From contig JBAIZL010000067.1 of assembly GCA_036971475.1 (NCBI GenBank), forward strand, positions 271,001 to 335,000: 64,000 nt of DNA. The letters run 5' to 3'. This stretch comes from Prosapia bicincta (Eukaryota > Arthropoda > Insecta > Hemiptera > Cercopidae). The notes under the pieces were generated by a model. That model was not told the DNA's origin. It did not search any database and saw only the letters and a program-made list of their open reading frames with translations. This document shows positions 1 through 12,015 of this stretch, piece after piece. Position 1 is the stretch's first letter, and every line of letters begins with the position of its first letter. A program made the translations under genes and the position numbers.

Positions 1-1395
1 CTATTACTAAACTTTGTCAGTGACAAAAAGTAATACAAATTCTACAATCTTGTTGCACATGTAAACTCTGTTAATGTTACATTTGCTTGAAAATACAACT
101 ATTTATATACTAATGCGTCACTTGGGAAAAATAAAGCGAGAGAGAAGGCCATAATATGAATGTAAGATGTATTTTAAATGGTTACCTTCGAGAACTTTTT
201 GTCTTAGTAAGACTTGTTAATAATTTACTTTTATGTAAGCTAGATTATTTGATAATATTTTAAAATTCTAACTTCATTATAGCATCCAATATCATGTAAT
301 AAAGAATAAAAGCAACGATATTTAAAATTAAATATTGTAAACATGTAATTTTCATTTGATTAAAATTAAAATAGTATTTTTGAAAAGTTAACATAATATT
401 AATTATGTTTTGCAACTTGCTGCTACGCTATTAGTACCACACTACGCTAAATAAAACAAGGTTAATAGTTTTAACCTGGAATAACGCAACGTTAATGCTC
501 TGAGCCAAAATCTATTTTTGTTGATAGCCATTTCCACATACGAAATTAGGTATCCTTTTATTTAAAAGTTTTTGCAATAATTCAAGCTTACAGCTTACGA
601 ATAAAACAGCGCTCGCTTTATAATAACATAGTAGGTGCACTTTACTCGTTCCATAGTTTTCTGCACCTGTCTAGAATGTAAAATTATTCTGAAATGCATC
701 GATTTGAAACCTACATTCTGTAAACCTGTTTAGGTTGCAACCCTTTTAGTAATTGTGGTGTTGTTTAGGAATTAAAATTAACAGTACTAATCAGATGCAA
801 AAACATTAACAAAAAATAATGCAAGAACAATTATCAATACTAGGCTCTATCAGTCGATTAAAATTGCTTTGATTTGTTTCGTAGTGAATTCGAAAAGCAT
901 ATACTTTATATAAATATACTGGCGCAATGTTTATCGTTGTATAACGAATAAGATTATTAGGTATTGTTTTGCCCTTAAGTTTCATATATAAAATATGTAA
1001 AGGGCATATTTAATAGTTATTTTGTTTGACAAAACATAGAAAAGGAAAATTATATAGCCTACAATTTCGTGGTATGTTAGACAATGCAAACTAGAATCAC
1101 TACGCTCCATTATTTTGTAATGTATGTTATCAACCATAAGGCATATTTCATAAGATAAATCTTTTAATTTAGCGTATGAATGTATTAAGGGATTTATCAC
1201 GCTGCCTCCCTCTCATGACGATAGCTGACTATATTTCACAAATGCCAGCAGCAGTAAATTTTTAATACGCTGAAATATCACTAAAACACATTTGTGAAAT
1301 TCACGATAGTGAAGTCTAATTAATTTAAACAATATCAAACTATTTTCAAACAACAGAAACTGAGAAATATTATTTTTAATATTGTGCATTTATAA
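1..1395. other. AT-rich sequence, no gene seen
   Basis: I see no conserved coding segment, RNA gene or clear repeat in this stretch. The only open frames are short, AT-rich and have no recognisable motif. Confidence 0.6.
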
Positions 1396-1399
1396 CGTC

Positions 1400-1597
<198 letters not shown>

Positions 1598-1659
1598 ATA
1601 TCAAATTTATGAATAAAAGGTATGTTGTGTGACAAATATAAAAATTAAAACAATTCTTG

Positions 1660-1692
1660 TATATGTGTGTGTATGTATGTATGTATGTATAT
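1660..1692. repeat. (TG)n/(TATG)n microsatellite
   Basis: A short TG run is followed by tandem TATG units. Confidence 0.9.
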
Positions 1693-1749
1693 CAAACTAT
1701 GAAATTTAGTTTAGAGAGAGAAACAAAGAGAGATGAGAGGTGTCATTTA

Positions 1750-4700
1750 GGAGTATTAATATTTATAACTATATTGATTAAAGTACTTTTTACAAAACTT
1801 TAAGTTGCAGACAAAATACTATTTGTAATTTATATTATTTTTACTATCACATATTTTTAAATGTTTTGTATTTTAATAATTTTCTTGCACTTATCTTAAT
1901 ATTAAAAAATCTTAAAAAGCATCTTGATATTCTATTTTTAATAATTAGAATTTTCCGGAACATTTGTTCCTAATTATAGTTATGTGTTATTATGTATGAT
2001 TTAAATGTTATTACTTGTAAATGTACCATTAGTTCAAGTTGATCTCCATTGGAGAGATAAGTAGTTTTAAGAATTTGCTAGAGTAATTACCACATTAATT
2101 TAGTGCAATCTAATATAACACTCTATACAGATATATCTGAAGACCTTATTTGTAAAATTTGAAAAATATTTTTTTAAATGTTAATAATATTATTAAATTA
2201 GGTTATCAGTTTTATTTATAAATTAGTTTATGATTCTCTACAATTAACATGCATTTTGGAATGTTAAGTCTTTCAATTTCTTTGAACCGCAATTACTCTT
2301 AATAACTTTTAAAACCTCACATTTGTAAGGTAAATGAAATGGCATATGAACTCTAAATTTTTTATTTAATAAAAGTATAAAAATGGGATGGGATTTTCAT
2401 CTTTACTTTAATGTTTATATAAATAATTTGAACTAAATTAAAGAGTGTCATTTCATAATTGAAATAATAGAATGAAACTTTCATTAATGGAATGGCCGTA
2501 AAGGTAGAAAATAGCAGTCTCCTTACTACTGTAAATTTATTAATTTACATGTGTTTAGTTGTATAACTACAACTATTAAATACTTCACATATATAAAAGC
2601 GTCCAGGCGCTGATATAATTAGATCTACTAACAACTACTTCGCTAATGGGCTGTTTATACTTCACACGCACTGTCTCTCACTACAGCCTTACTCTTTTCA
2701 ATACATTACAAAAAGCTGACCCCCTCTACTCCTGACTAAGTCTTTAATTATAATGACAAACCCTAATTAAGTAATAAAACCTTTTTGTTAAAATAATGTT
2801 TCTCTGGTCATTATTAGCATCTTATTGTTCTGTCCACTTTACTGTTCTGCTCCCACTAAGACATCTCAAAGCCGTTTCCGAACCACAACTCGTTACCGTA
2901 CTTAACGAGTTCCCGTTGTACGTTTACCACTTTTATTTCACTTAATGTCACACTTTTTCTAGTCATATTAGTTTGCTAACTATTTATACCTTTTCCCCAC
3001 ACCTGACACCAGCTGTTACTTTCTCACAAATGTGGTTAAATTAGAAGGCTGTTTTAGACTAACTATGTATCAGTTTGCACACATTTATTGCTGCTAATAT
3101 CTACATACTTTAAATTTATAAAAACGTCCAGGCCAGTCACAAAATGAAATATATTTTAATTAGGTTGATTAATAGCTACAACGTTAGCTACTTATACATA
3201 ATACTAACTCTGTTTATACTTGACACACACACAAAGTGTTTCTGTCTTGCACTCTGTTACTAAATGCTTCTACCCTATTCACTACACTTTCCATCTATGC
3301 TTAACCAATACTTAAAATCCACTTGCTGCTTATAGTAAGTTCTCCAACTAGAAGGTTCTAGAGCAGTGTACCTGCTGTGTCGTGCCGCTTCCAGTAATTT
3401 CTATCTGTAACGTCCAGAAGTTTCTAGTATTAAGAGAAGGCGTACTGTTGTGTCTGCTCAGGCATGAAAGAACTTTCTAACCATTTTACCATAAATCACT
3501 GGGGAGACATTGCTGATAGCACTCTTCACGTCTCTTCTGATCACACTGCCAAGTTATTGTAATGCTTTATTATTATTGTACTCCAACATTTTCATTTCAT
3601 TTTTCAAATGCAAACGTATATATTTCAGTCCAAAATACCATAGATTATCCGTTTCTAACACACTTTTAAGTCTTTTATTCCGTGATGTTATTATAAAGGT
3701 TTTTACTCCATTCAGAGAATTTGAATCACAGTAAACAATCTCTATGATTTTAGAAACTTCATTTTTGTGTTTGTGTGATGTGATCGCGTTTAGGTCAGCC
3801 CTTAAAATTCGTACCGTTACTATTTGTCTTTATATTTGTTTTCAAATCCTTTTGTAACACGTATCAGATAACCTAATCATATGGATTCTTTAACATTTTG
3901 AATTTTATGGGACAGAATACGGTATGCTTTATCATAACCCTTTTGAACTAGTTTTTAAAATCTTTTCTTTAATACTCGTGCCATTATTTCATTAATTGTG
4001 TCATGTCTTTGAACAACATCTTTGTATTGCTTTATTTCTGAACGTATTTTTAGTGTTCGATTCCGGCTGTTATAGTTCACAATGCATTTCTTTTAGTGTT
4101 ACGTTTTTAAAGTTACTAATTGAGCTGTTACATTTTTAGTACTAACTGCAAGTCAGCCAGTCAAGACAACACCTCTTAAAGTTAGTAAAAAGTAAAAGTA
4201 TGTCTTAGTAAAATTGTTTTGTATTCAAATACGTCCTAGACGTTAACTAATATAGGAACATATTATGCAGCCATGTAATTTAGGTTATGTTTATTAATTA
4301 ATTCATTTAATAAATAGAGTTAATAAAATAGAAATATAGAACAAAAGATTTTAAATTTATAAATGTGGTTATTTAAGGAAATCTATATAAACGTACTCGT
4401 TAATTTTTCCAATTATAAGTTTAGAAAATCTGTAGATCGGTAAACTTCCTTTATCAATTTAAATTTTCACTTTTGTTGGAATCCTTTTTCTTAAATTTTA
4501 AAGTGATATTTTAATACAAGTACTTCAAGTAAATACAGAAAACACAAGTCGGTTAAGAATTGTTTAACTGGATTCTGTTTTAATTTGTGATTAGCAAAGG
4601 TCTTATTTCTGTAGTTTGTAATTGATTATATGTTTTCGTCGTATCTCTGCAGAAACTGTGATTGTTTTTTTTTTATTATGTGAAATTAATTACACATCTT

Positions 4701-6735
4701 CGGCCACTTTCTCTCTAGGTTTTGGCAAGTTTCTTTACCTTTTATAGCTTGCAGTCATTTTACCAACATTTTTTGACGTCATCATATCTACTCTGTGTTC
4801 GGCTACGTTACGTATTGACGTTATTAGTCATCATCATATTTTTTACAACTTACTTTTCTTGATTTAGGCAATTTATATTTATGGTTTTAATTTTTTACTT
4901 CACTCGAACCTATGTTTTGGCTCTTAAATTGTTTTTCCTATCTTATACTTCTTTGTTTCTGCTGTATACTTTCTGCCACGCTGTCTAAATTAGTGTGTTA
5001 CTATATTTGTTTCAGTGTGATACTTAAATAACTGGGTTAATCTCTAGTGGTGTCATGGGTAGAAATTATTACTTCTGTTTTTAGCAACGAAGCATTTCAA
5101 GATGCATCTTTCAGTTCTATTAGATAAAGAAGAGAACTCTAATCATTTTAACTGAAGATTGATATTTCATGTAACTTATATTACTGTACGTTATACCAAT
5201 ATATACATATATATATTCATTATATGGTTTTATTGCAAGTTTATAATTAAATATTATGAAATTTAAAATGAAAAGTACAGTAAATTATTGCTAAATAGTG
5301 AGAATAAATATGGTAAAACCCATGTGTAATAAAAACATGTTTTGATATTACCCTTAAATAGTTATTAAGTAAGAATTTAATATTAAGAAAGAACTTTAGG
5401 ATGAAATATTGCCAAACGTTGTGTAGATTTAAGAAGGTACTATTTGTTTCGTTTGAGAGAACACCCTTTTTTATAAAGTAACTGAGCGAGTTTGTAAAAC
5501 CCATTTGAGTGTCAAGCTTAAATGTCTATTTTATAAAATAACAATTTATTTATTTGTTTTATTTTGCAAGTAAAGTGAGTTCTATCTAGCAGCCAGATTT
5601 CTGAGAGCGGTTGAAATGTCAGGCTTGTTCCAGTGAATGACACCGACTAGATATGCTTTATCAAGCGTACGAGTTGGGCATTTATTATTATGTCAGTTTT
5701 GCTCTCTTCCTTATTGATAGGTATAATACTAGCTGACTTTATATTTTGTTGTTTAGTTATATTGTATCGTTTGTACTATTATATTTTATGTACATTTCGT
5801 TTTTGTATGAATTTATTGTTGTTTGTACTGTGAAAAATATTTAAATTTTAAAACTTTGAGGTAAAATGTCAGTAACTGATATAGGTTATCTAGAAAACTA
5901 GCATTTGTAATGTAGGATTATTAGGTTATATATACTCTCCTTACCTACTAATTTGAATAAGGTAAAACGTTAATTATTGAGTACAGTATTTTTATAAATA
6001 GCCTAAATTTAAACTCTAATTTTAATATATACATCAACTAGTTTCTTGCAGTATCGAAGCTTGACGTTTTAACTTAAGTTTATTAACTTTAGTGGCTAAT
6101 AACTTACAAAACTAATGAAGCTAAATATTCTTTGTAGCCAAAATGGTATCACTTGTCGTTATACCCAAAACAATAACCTCTAAACAATAACCGTAAAAGT
6201 TGACCTAACTGTGAAGATGACACTGGAAGTATCACTCGACTGACAGATGGTAATTGTTGTATAAAGTGACATTAGGAGACGTTTTTAGTTCCATTACACA
6301 CCGAGGGAAGAGTTAACTGTTGAAGTGGTGCCCCATATTTACTTCTTTTCAAAGAAGGGAAACTTGTTTAAGTAAGAATTGAAAGTTGCTTATGATAATT
6401 TTATTAAAACAATTCTTCAAAATTTCAACATACGATAGCAGTGAAAAAAGTTATTCCTACAAGTTTCGTTTCTTCTGTGCGGAGCGTATAAGCAAGTCGT
6501 GAACAATTCTCTATAAAGTAGCCTCTATAAAGACGCGAAAAGGCGATGAATCTCCAAATGCGTCAGAATTCTAAATTGTTGACATTTATTTTAGTTGAAT
6601 AATAACAATTTATAACATATCACAATCAAAATAAACCAAATAAACCATTGGCGATAAATATTTGTAATATTAATAACTGATATTAGTTGTGTATGAGTGT
6701 CACAAATTGTTATATGTGTTTACATATATATAAAT
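1750..6735. other. AT-rich sequence with a weak ~525-bp diverged duplication
   Basis: No gene is recognisable in this 5-kb stretch. Two segments near 2590-2720 and 3115-3260 share a CGTCCAGG core after a TATAAAA-like stretch and a later CTGTTTATACTT motif, so they look like diverged copies about 525 bp apart. The rest has no structure I can name. Confidence 0.4.
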
Positions 6736-6738
6736 ATG

Positions 6739-6741
<3 letters not shown>

Positions 6742-6790
<49 letters not shown>
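6742..6790. repeat. (TA)n microsatellite
   Basis: An uninterrupted TA dinucleotide run. Confidence 0.97.
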
Positions 6791-6793
<3 letters not shown>

Positions 6794-6794
6794 A

Positions 6795-9115
6795 TTATTT
6801 ATTGTCTTTAACAACTATGGAATATGAATTGATTATAGATAACCAAAACCCAATAACCACGATAGTTTCAACAGCTACAAATCTGTTTCGAAGATTTTTC
6901 TTCTTGACTGTCCTATAGAAACCTTAATACAATCATGCGGAAAATTCTAATGAGTTTCCGATTCAGTACCTCCGAGCGAAAATGGCTACCTGGAAATGTT
7001 CACATATAGTTTGTAATCTACATGTTGTTCAGTGATTTTTGTGTTTTTATTGTATAACATTTATTCACATATACTCCTTTTCTCAGTATTTTAAATTTTT
7101 TAGGGAGTAGTTACTTGTTTCAATGATTAGTTTTGTTTTTTCACCTGTTTCGTCTAACCCAATACAAAGGTATTTTTAATTGTATTTCCTTAATAGTTTT
7201 TAAATTACATACCCAGAAGCGAGGCAATTTTTATAAAAACGACGAATGTCGGCGGAAAGCTTGCCTTACAAAATCATTTTAATTATGTAAGGTTGGGTTT
7301 TTATCCATACCTTCATTTTTTAACTGTTTCTTACAGTAAATTTATTACGGTTTGAAAAAAATGATCTTGTTCATTTTTGTAGTAAATCTTTCCTTCTCTA
7401 CAATATTAATGGAACATTAATATTCCATAAAACGTTTGTCTAAATAAATTAATCTTTTATTTAAAAATTCACACATAGGTTAAATAAAGTTATCTCTGTT
7501 ATTCTTGATAAACTATAACTTTCTAAAATACGCTTCACCAAAATTAAATGTTAGATTAAATAAATATTTATAGAAAGTAGTAAACTCATTAATCCTGAAA
7601 ATTAAAGCAGAACAAAGTACAATTCAGAGGGGAGAAATTGTGTCTTAAAAAAACGACATAAAACAAATTGTTTAAAATATTATTTTTAGGTGTCCCACTT
7701 TTTGAATACAAGCTGTACAATAAATACATCATGAATCAGTATTAAATAAAAATAATGAAAATTGGAATGTAATTTTCTTATCAGTTTTGAATAAATATAG
7801 TAATTTATGTCTAATTATTATAAGCAGGGATTTAATTACACAGATATATTGAATATCTTTTTGGATGTATTTCAAAAATTAAAGTGGTTTCTTTTATGTA
7901 AGTCTGAAATATAAGTTATTATAAGTAATCTTATGTGAGATTTGTGAGCATGGTTGGCGGATTAGAGCTAACAAATCTAAAATGTTACTTAATGATTTGT
8001 GCTTAGCTAATTAGCTGCACGAAACTATTATATTATTATTAAAACAAAAAAAAAAAAAAAAAAAAAACGGACTACAATGTTCTCATCATATTAACTTTAT
8101 CCAACAACTATTATTACCCTCCTTGAATCTTAAAACTTCATAATTTATATAACCCCTGAACATCTAATACTATCTAGAACTCGACTCCCTCTTTAACAAT
8201 CACGTAAGCTTATTCTCTGTTTGACCGCTGAAATTTCACTAACAGACCGTTTACCAAACTATTACGGATGTTTCAGCATTCAAATTATCTCAAACAATCA
8301 CTACTTCTTTACCAAAACTCACCAATGAACAAGTTTTTCTTTAGTTTCATATTTTTAATTTGTACGTTAAAATTAGTTGAAATATATGTTGTACCTTAAC
8401 TTTCTATCATTATAGTCACATCTGTAAAACGAATTACAAACTAACAGATGTATTTAAACATCTGATTTGTCAGAAATCCTCTCTACCCTTTCAGATACTA
8501 CGTTTCTTTTGAAATTTACATATTTAGTTAGTCTTTATTGACTACATTATTTCAGTACGTAAACAAAACTTTAATTTATACTTTTACGCCTAATATACAT
8601 TTACCACATATTTCGTTTCCTAATCATATATATCTGGTTTTGTCTACATTGCATTTTATTGGATGAAATAGTAATTATTATTTACTTGATGCAAATGTGA
8701 CTTTGCAAAGTTCTTTAGGAAAATAGTAATGACGTGTAAAACTAATATAGTCCAAATCCTGTAAAATAACTTAGAGACATAACTTAGGAATACAGTAATT
8801 ACGTTTATCCAAATAGCTAATTGATTCATCCATTTATCATACATACAACTTAAATAGATCGCACAGATGTTCCTACAATTTAGTGTTTTAAGCCGCATTC
8901 ATCTTCAAACCCATCATATATAGATGACCACATAGCCCGAAACTCAACTAAATGGTTTCTCTAAAATCCATGGGTTTGTTTTCCTGGGAGATTTGCAAGC
9001 AAGGTATAAATTTCAAACTAACGTTTGGACTTGCAGATTAGATTTTATGAGATGGGCAGTCGGATAATTGGCTTTCCGAGGATGGATGTACAGTAAAAAA
9101 GGCCGTTGTAATCAC
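6795..9115. other. AT-rich sequence, no gene seen; poly-A run at 8043-8067
   Basis: No coding or RNA feature is supported. A run of about 23 A residues near 8045 could be a retroposon tail, but I see no recognisable retroposon body upstream and no target duplication. Confidence 0.5.
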
Positions 9116-9116
9116 T

Positions 9117-9138
9117 CACACACACACACACACACACG

Positions 9139-9174
<36 letters not shown>
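9117..9174. repeat. Compound (CA)n-(CT)n-(CA)n microsatellite
   Basis: CA repeats flank a CT-repeat core. Confidence 0.95.
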
Positions 9175-9280
9175 TGAGATGTAATTATTGATAATTTAAA
9201 TATTTCAAATCAAAACTTAGTATGTTATCTTGGTTAAAATATACATACTCGTACATTGTGTAACAAGACGTAAGCAAGAC

Positions 9281-9339
<59 letters not shown>
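9281..9339. repeat. (TA)n microsatellite
   Basis: An uninterrupted TA run. Confidence 0.97.
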
Positions 9340-9344
<5 letters not shown>

Positions 9345-9955
9345 ATCATCCCTTGTGCGTTTTAATTACGTATGAATAGTATAGTTTTAACATTTAAGTG
9401 TTTTATTTCAATTTTAAAGGAGATAAAAATACTAATATGAAATTTAATGAGCCCCCAATATCTTGTTACATCACATACACATGGTACAAATATTGCATAA
9501 TCTCGATAGCCGACCGACTACTTTCGTATAAATAAAGAAATTATTAATTAGTTAGTTTCCTCTACAGCTAATTCAAACAAACTATAAAACTTCATGATAT
9601 TAGTATTTGTAATTTATTTTATGTTAGAGTTAAAGTGAGGTTGCCTGAAAATTGTAACCTATTTTCACTCAAATGTTTTTCCATCCACTTAGTTTAACCT
9701 AACACCATCCATTTAGTTCAGTCTGAACTAACCGACATTTAGAATTTGCGTCGCTACGTTATTACATTACCGCATTAACCGAATTAAAATTTTATGCTAT
9801 AAATAGACTTGCTCTATTTTCTTAAAACTGCTTAGGGGTTTTTAAAGTAATATTCTTATTTTTAAGTAAATACAGTTTTAAATTTGTTATGGAACCCGAA
9901 TAAACATTCAAGATTTAAAGATATTTAGCGTTGATGTGATTCTCGATTAAAATCC
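9345..9955. other. AT-rich sequence, no gene seen
   Basis: This is spacer sequence between a microsatellite and the Penelope-like relic. A lost 5' part of that element could lie here, but nothing is recognisable. Confidence 0.5.
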
Positions 9956-10022
9956 TGACGCATGAAACAGTAGTTTTCAACATTGTCGGGCAACATTTAA
10001 ATGCAGCAATAAATTCATTATC

Positions 10023-10349
10023 AGTCAGGTAATTATTTCCAGCGTTCCCGCTGATGAAGTGCATCAGAGGATGTCCATTTTTGAAGAGCTCACTCCGCAT
10101 GTCTTAGATCTGGCTAGGCACTGTCTCAGAAACACTTACCTTTTGTTTAATGAACAGTTTTACAGAGAACTTGATGGTGCCGCTATAGGATCGTCTCTTT
10201 CTCCAGCTGTAGCCAATATTTTTATGACGTTCTTTGAGCAAGACATCCTGAATGATGCTTTTCTCAGGCCTAAAGCTTGGTTTCGTTATGTGGATGACTT
10301 TATGATTTTACAACGTGGTAGCAAAGAACTTGATAAGTTCCTTACGTAA
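10023..10349 (+). pseudogene. Penelope-like reverse transcriptase fragment
   Basis: This fragment would form the palm of the reverse transcriptase that copies the element's RNA. The translation shows the family's FYREL-DGAAIGSSLSP-AVANIFM stretch (roughly 10161-10227) followed by WFRYVDDF, with the catalytic YVDD at 10287-10298. The same frame reads upstream of the first usable start into VPADEVHQRM, matching the SVPVDEA-like segment of Penelope RTs. It ends at a stop codon at 10347-10349. After the stop, the frame continues with recognisable sequence (GCLPFLDVLV near 10390). A full-length RT is several hundred residues, so the fingers and N-terminal region are missing. A host-domesticated RT is unlikely because of the stop and the later frameshifts. 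Confidence 0.9.
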
Positions 10350-10600
10350 TTCAACTATCGCCACTCCAAGGTACTAGAGAGTAATGGCTGCTTGCCGTTT
10401 CTGGACGTCTTAGTTAGGAAGTGTCAGAATGGTTGTGTTCACCATTCGGTCTACAGAAACCGACTCACACCAATAGATATCTTAACGCAGTGTCTTACCA
10501 CCACCCATCACAGATCCAGTCGCTCGCTGACACGCTCTTCTCTCAATCTCAGAAGTTAAAGGACATCCATTCGAGGTACTATGAGAGAGGTGCTTAGAAG
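10350..10600 (+). pseudogene. Penelope-like RT, thumb region in two frames
   Basis: Directly after the stop at 10347 the same frame gives LPFLDVLVRK and then HHSVYRN. A frame change near 10455-10465 then gives KPTHTNRYLN and YHHPSQIQSL, matching the SVYRKPTHTDRYLN and SHHP segments of Penelope RTs. The two halves therefore belong to one ancestral reading frame broken by an indel. The 10600-10720 interval that should link it to the endonuclease is less readable. Confidence 0.8.
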
Positions 10601-10723
10601 CAATGACTATTAGTAATTTGCCATTGATAAAGCATTACACCTCCAATATGTCCTTCTGGTTGACGTGGACGAAAAAGAAACTGAGAAAACTGGTACTGTT
10701 TTCCTGCTTTTATTAGAGGGACC

Positions 10724-11065
10724 ACTGATAGGATTGGCAGAGTCTTTAGGAGGCATGGTATATGTTCTATCTACAAACTTAACATCACCATCGGCAAGGT
10801 TCTTGGTAACGCCAAAGATAAGATCTTCTTGGAAAACCATGGCGTTTACATCGTTTCTTGTGTAATTTGTAAGAAATCGTATATTGGCCAAACGAACAGA
10901 TGTATCTCAGCTAGGCTTCAGGAACACAAACTCTTCACTCGCTCTTCAACTGTTGTTGAGTTCACCTCGTCAATGCTAGATGAGATTCTAGCAAAACGTT
11001 GGAACTGCGATTTTATGCACTGCAGAATGAACGGATGTACTCTAGATAATAACTATTCATCATCA
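10724..11065 (+). pseudogene. Penelope-like GIY-YIG endonuclease fragment
   Basis: The endonuclease of Penelope-like elements nicks target DNA to prime reverse transcription. Here one frame reads TDRIGRVFRRHG, then KDKIFLENHGVYIVSC, CKKSYIGQTNR and SARLQEHK. The GVY triad is at 10841-10849 and the YIG triad at 10880-10888; the conserved arginine and the EHK motif follow. The paired cysteines upstream of YIG (SCVIC) are typical of the family. After EHK the frame continues through MLDEILAKRWNC and ends in a serine run encoded by CAT/TCA repeats, followed by the (AT)n tract. The region after EHK differs from the longer C-terminal part usual in the family, so it may be truncated or a divergent tail. 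Confidence 0.88.
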
Positions 11066-11069
11066 TCAT

Positions 11070-11070
<1 letters not shown>

Positions 11071-11163
<93 letters not shown>

Positions 11164-11200
11164 AAAGAAAGAATGAGAAAGAAAGAGAGAGAGGTTGGAG
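11071..11200. repeat. (AT)n-(GA)n microsatellite at the PLE 3' end
   Basis: An AT run of about 50 bp switches to a GA run of about 36 bp and then an imperfect GAAA/GAGA stretch. It abuts the end of the Penelope-like element. Confidence 0.96.
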
Positions 11201-11204
11201 GGAG

Positions 11205-11770
11205 TCAGAGATACTGTCTTTCCTAATTAAGGGGGAAGATTCCCCTAAACAAGGGGATAGCTTGAAGTTTTGAACTTGAAGTGGATTATTTCAATTAATA
11301 ATCTTCAATTCAGTGTAGCGTTCCCATTCTAAATCTCTATATACAGTAAGTAGGGTCCAATACAGGAATCTGAACAAGTAATACAAGACATCCTATCGGT
11401 CCATGCGTGTATGTTTCTACCCTAATTCTCTCTAATAATCTTGGTCCATCCTCGTAGTTGATAATATTTTTCCTGGCTGGTCGTCTCGAAATAAATCTGA
11501 AAAATCAATATCGACAGGCAGATTCTTCTGAAGCTCGAAAATTAGAGCATTTGTATTATTAGGCTCTCGGAATTCGACTCGCAAATATACCAAGTAAGAT
11601 TTATGTTACATTAAAGTATAAGAATAATGAAAAACTAACATAATAATTTTATATGCTAGAAATCAATATTATTATATTTTTCTTTATTGGAAATAATTAA
11701 ATTTAGGACTTTTAGAAAATAAAAATACATTTAAAAAAATATTCTTTGAGCTTAGCTTGTGAGGTTATGT
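11205..11770. other. Spacer, no gene seen
   Basis: This is AT-rich sequence between the microsatellite and the first palindromic element. No feature is supported. Confidence 0.5.
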
Positions 11771-11815
11771 TAAAATCAAATAAAAACACCAAACTCACAA
11801 ATTAATCATTTATTT

Positions 11816-11858
11816 ACTCATATGCGTTTCAATGACCAAGTCATCATCATCAGTGAAT
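11816..11858 (-). ncRNA. Hammerhead ribozyme-like motif, type I (copy A, left arm)
   Basis: Read on the minus strand, CTGATGA lies at 11847-11853, the same GATGAC/GTCATT stem II follows, GAAA is at 11827-11830, then CGCA and TA. The ATTCA/TGAGT stem I is identical to that of the right arm. The core is intact. Confidence 0.8.
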
Positions 11859-11923
11859 GTTACTACTACAAACTCTAACTTACAACTTGTAAGTTAGAGA
11901 AGTTGTAAGTTAGAGTTTGTAAC

Positions 11924-11966
11924 ATTCACTGATGATGATGACTTGGTCATTGAAACGTGTATGAGT
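11924..11966 (+). ncRNA. Hammerhead ribozyme-like motif, type I (copy A, right arm)
   Basis: The catalytic core CTGATGA lies at 11929-11935. Stem II follows, with GATGAC (11937-11942) pairing with GTCATT (11946-11951) across a TTG loop. GAAA is at 11952-11955. A four-base stem III segment, CGTG (11956-11959), precedes the UH dinucleotide TA (11960-11961), where cleavage would occur. Stem I forms between ATTCA just before the core and TGAGT just after the cleavage site. Every conserved core base I can check is present. The short, formerly palindromic stem III suggests that activity would need two RNA copies, as described for minimal type I hammerheads. Confidence 0.8.
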
Positions 11967-12015
11967 AAATGAATGATTAATTTGTGAGTTTTGTGTATGT
12001 TTTTATTTGTTTTTA

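Larger units (their letters stand above)
9960..11070 (+). mobile_element. Penelope-like retroelement (PLE), decayed copy
   Basis: The plus strand carries a reverse transcriptase fragment followed, about 500 bp later, by a GIY-YIG endonuclease fragment. This order and pairing is diagnostic of endonuclease-bearing Penelope-like elements. The element is 5'-truncated, because only the palm part of the RT remains. It has an in-frame stop at 10347 and at least two frame changes (near 10460 and before 10724), so this copy is dead. Its 3' end runs into a short CAT run and then an (AT)n-(GA)n microsatellite. The last ~115 bp recur as an inverted pair at 60.85-61.10 kb, which helps define the 3' end of the family. 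Confidence 0.9.
11773..12015. mobile_element. Palindromic element with a hammerhead-like core in each arm (copy A)
   Basis: Two ~116-bp arms (11773-11888 and 11900-12015) are inverted copies with about 90 percent identity around an 11-bp centre. Each arm contains a hammerhead ribozyme-like motif whose 3' side points outward. Differences between the arms, including CGTG versus CGCA where CGCG is the likely ancestor, look like independent CpG decay. That argues against an assembly fold-back artefact. I infer a small non-autonomous element; no protein is encoded. Confidence 0.8.

Noticed and set aside
6875..6915. Minus-strand AAGA hairpin followed by CGAAAC
   Set aside because: The bases before the hairpin do not match CTGANGA and no stem I forms; chance similarity is likely.
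8043..8067. Poly-A run as a possible retroposon tail
   Set aside because: No recognisable retroposon body or target duplication is visible next to it.
10051..10067. CTGATGAAGTGCATCAG, a perfect small hairpin starting with the hammerhead core
   Set aside because: It lies inside the RT coding segment (PADEVHQ), has no GAAA after the hairpin and no stem I.
9915..10100. Minus-strand frame of 61 codons overlapping the Penelope-like RT
   Set aside because: It is the antisense shadow of the RT fragment and carries no motif.
10610..10891. 93-codon minus-strand frame and 66-codon plus-strand frame over the endonuclease
   Set aside because: The GIY-YIG frame with its clear motifs explains this region; these are out-of-frame shadows.
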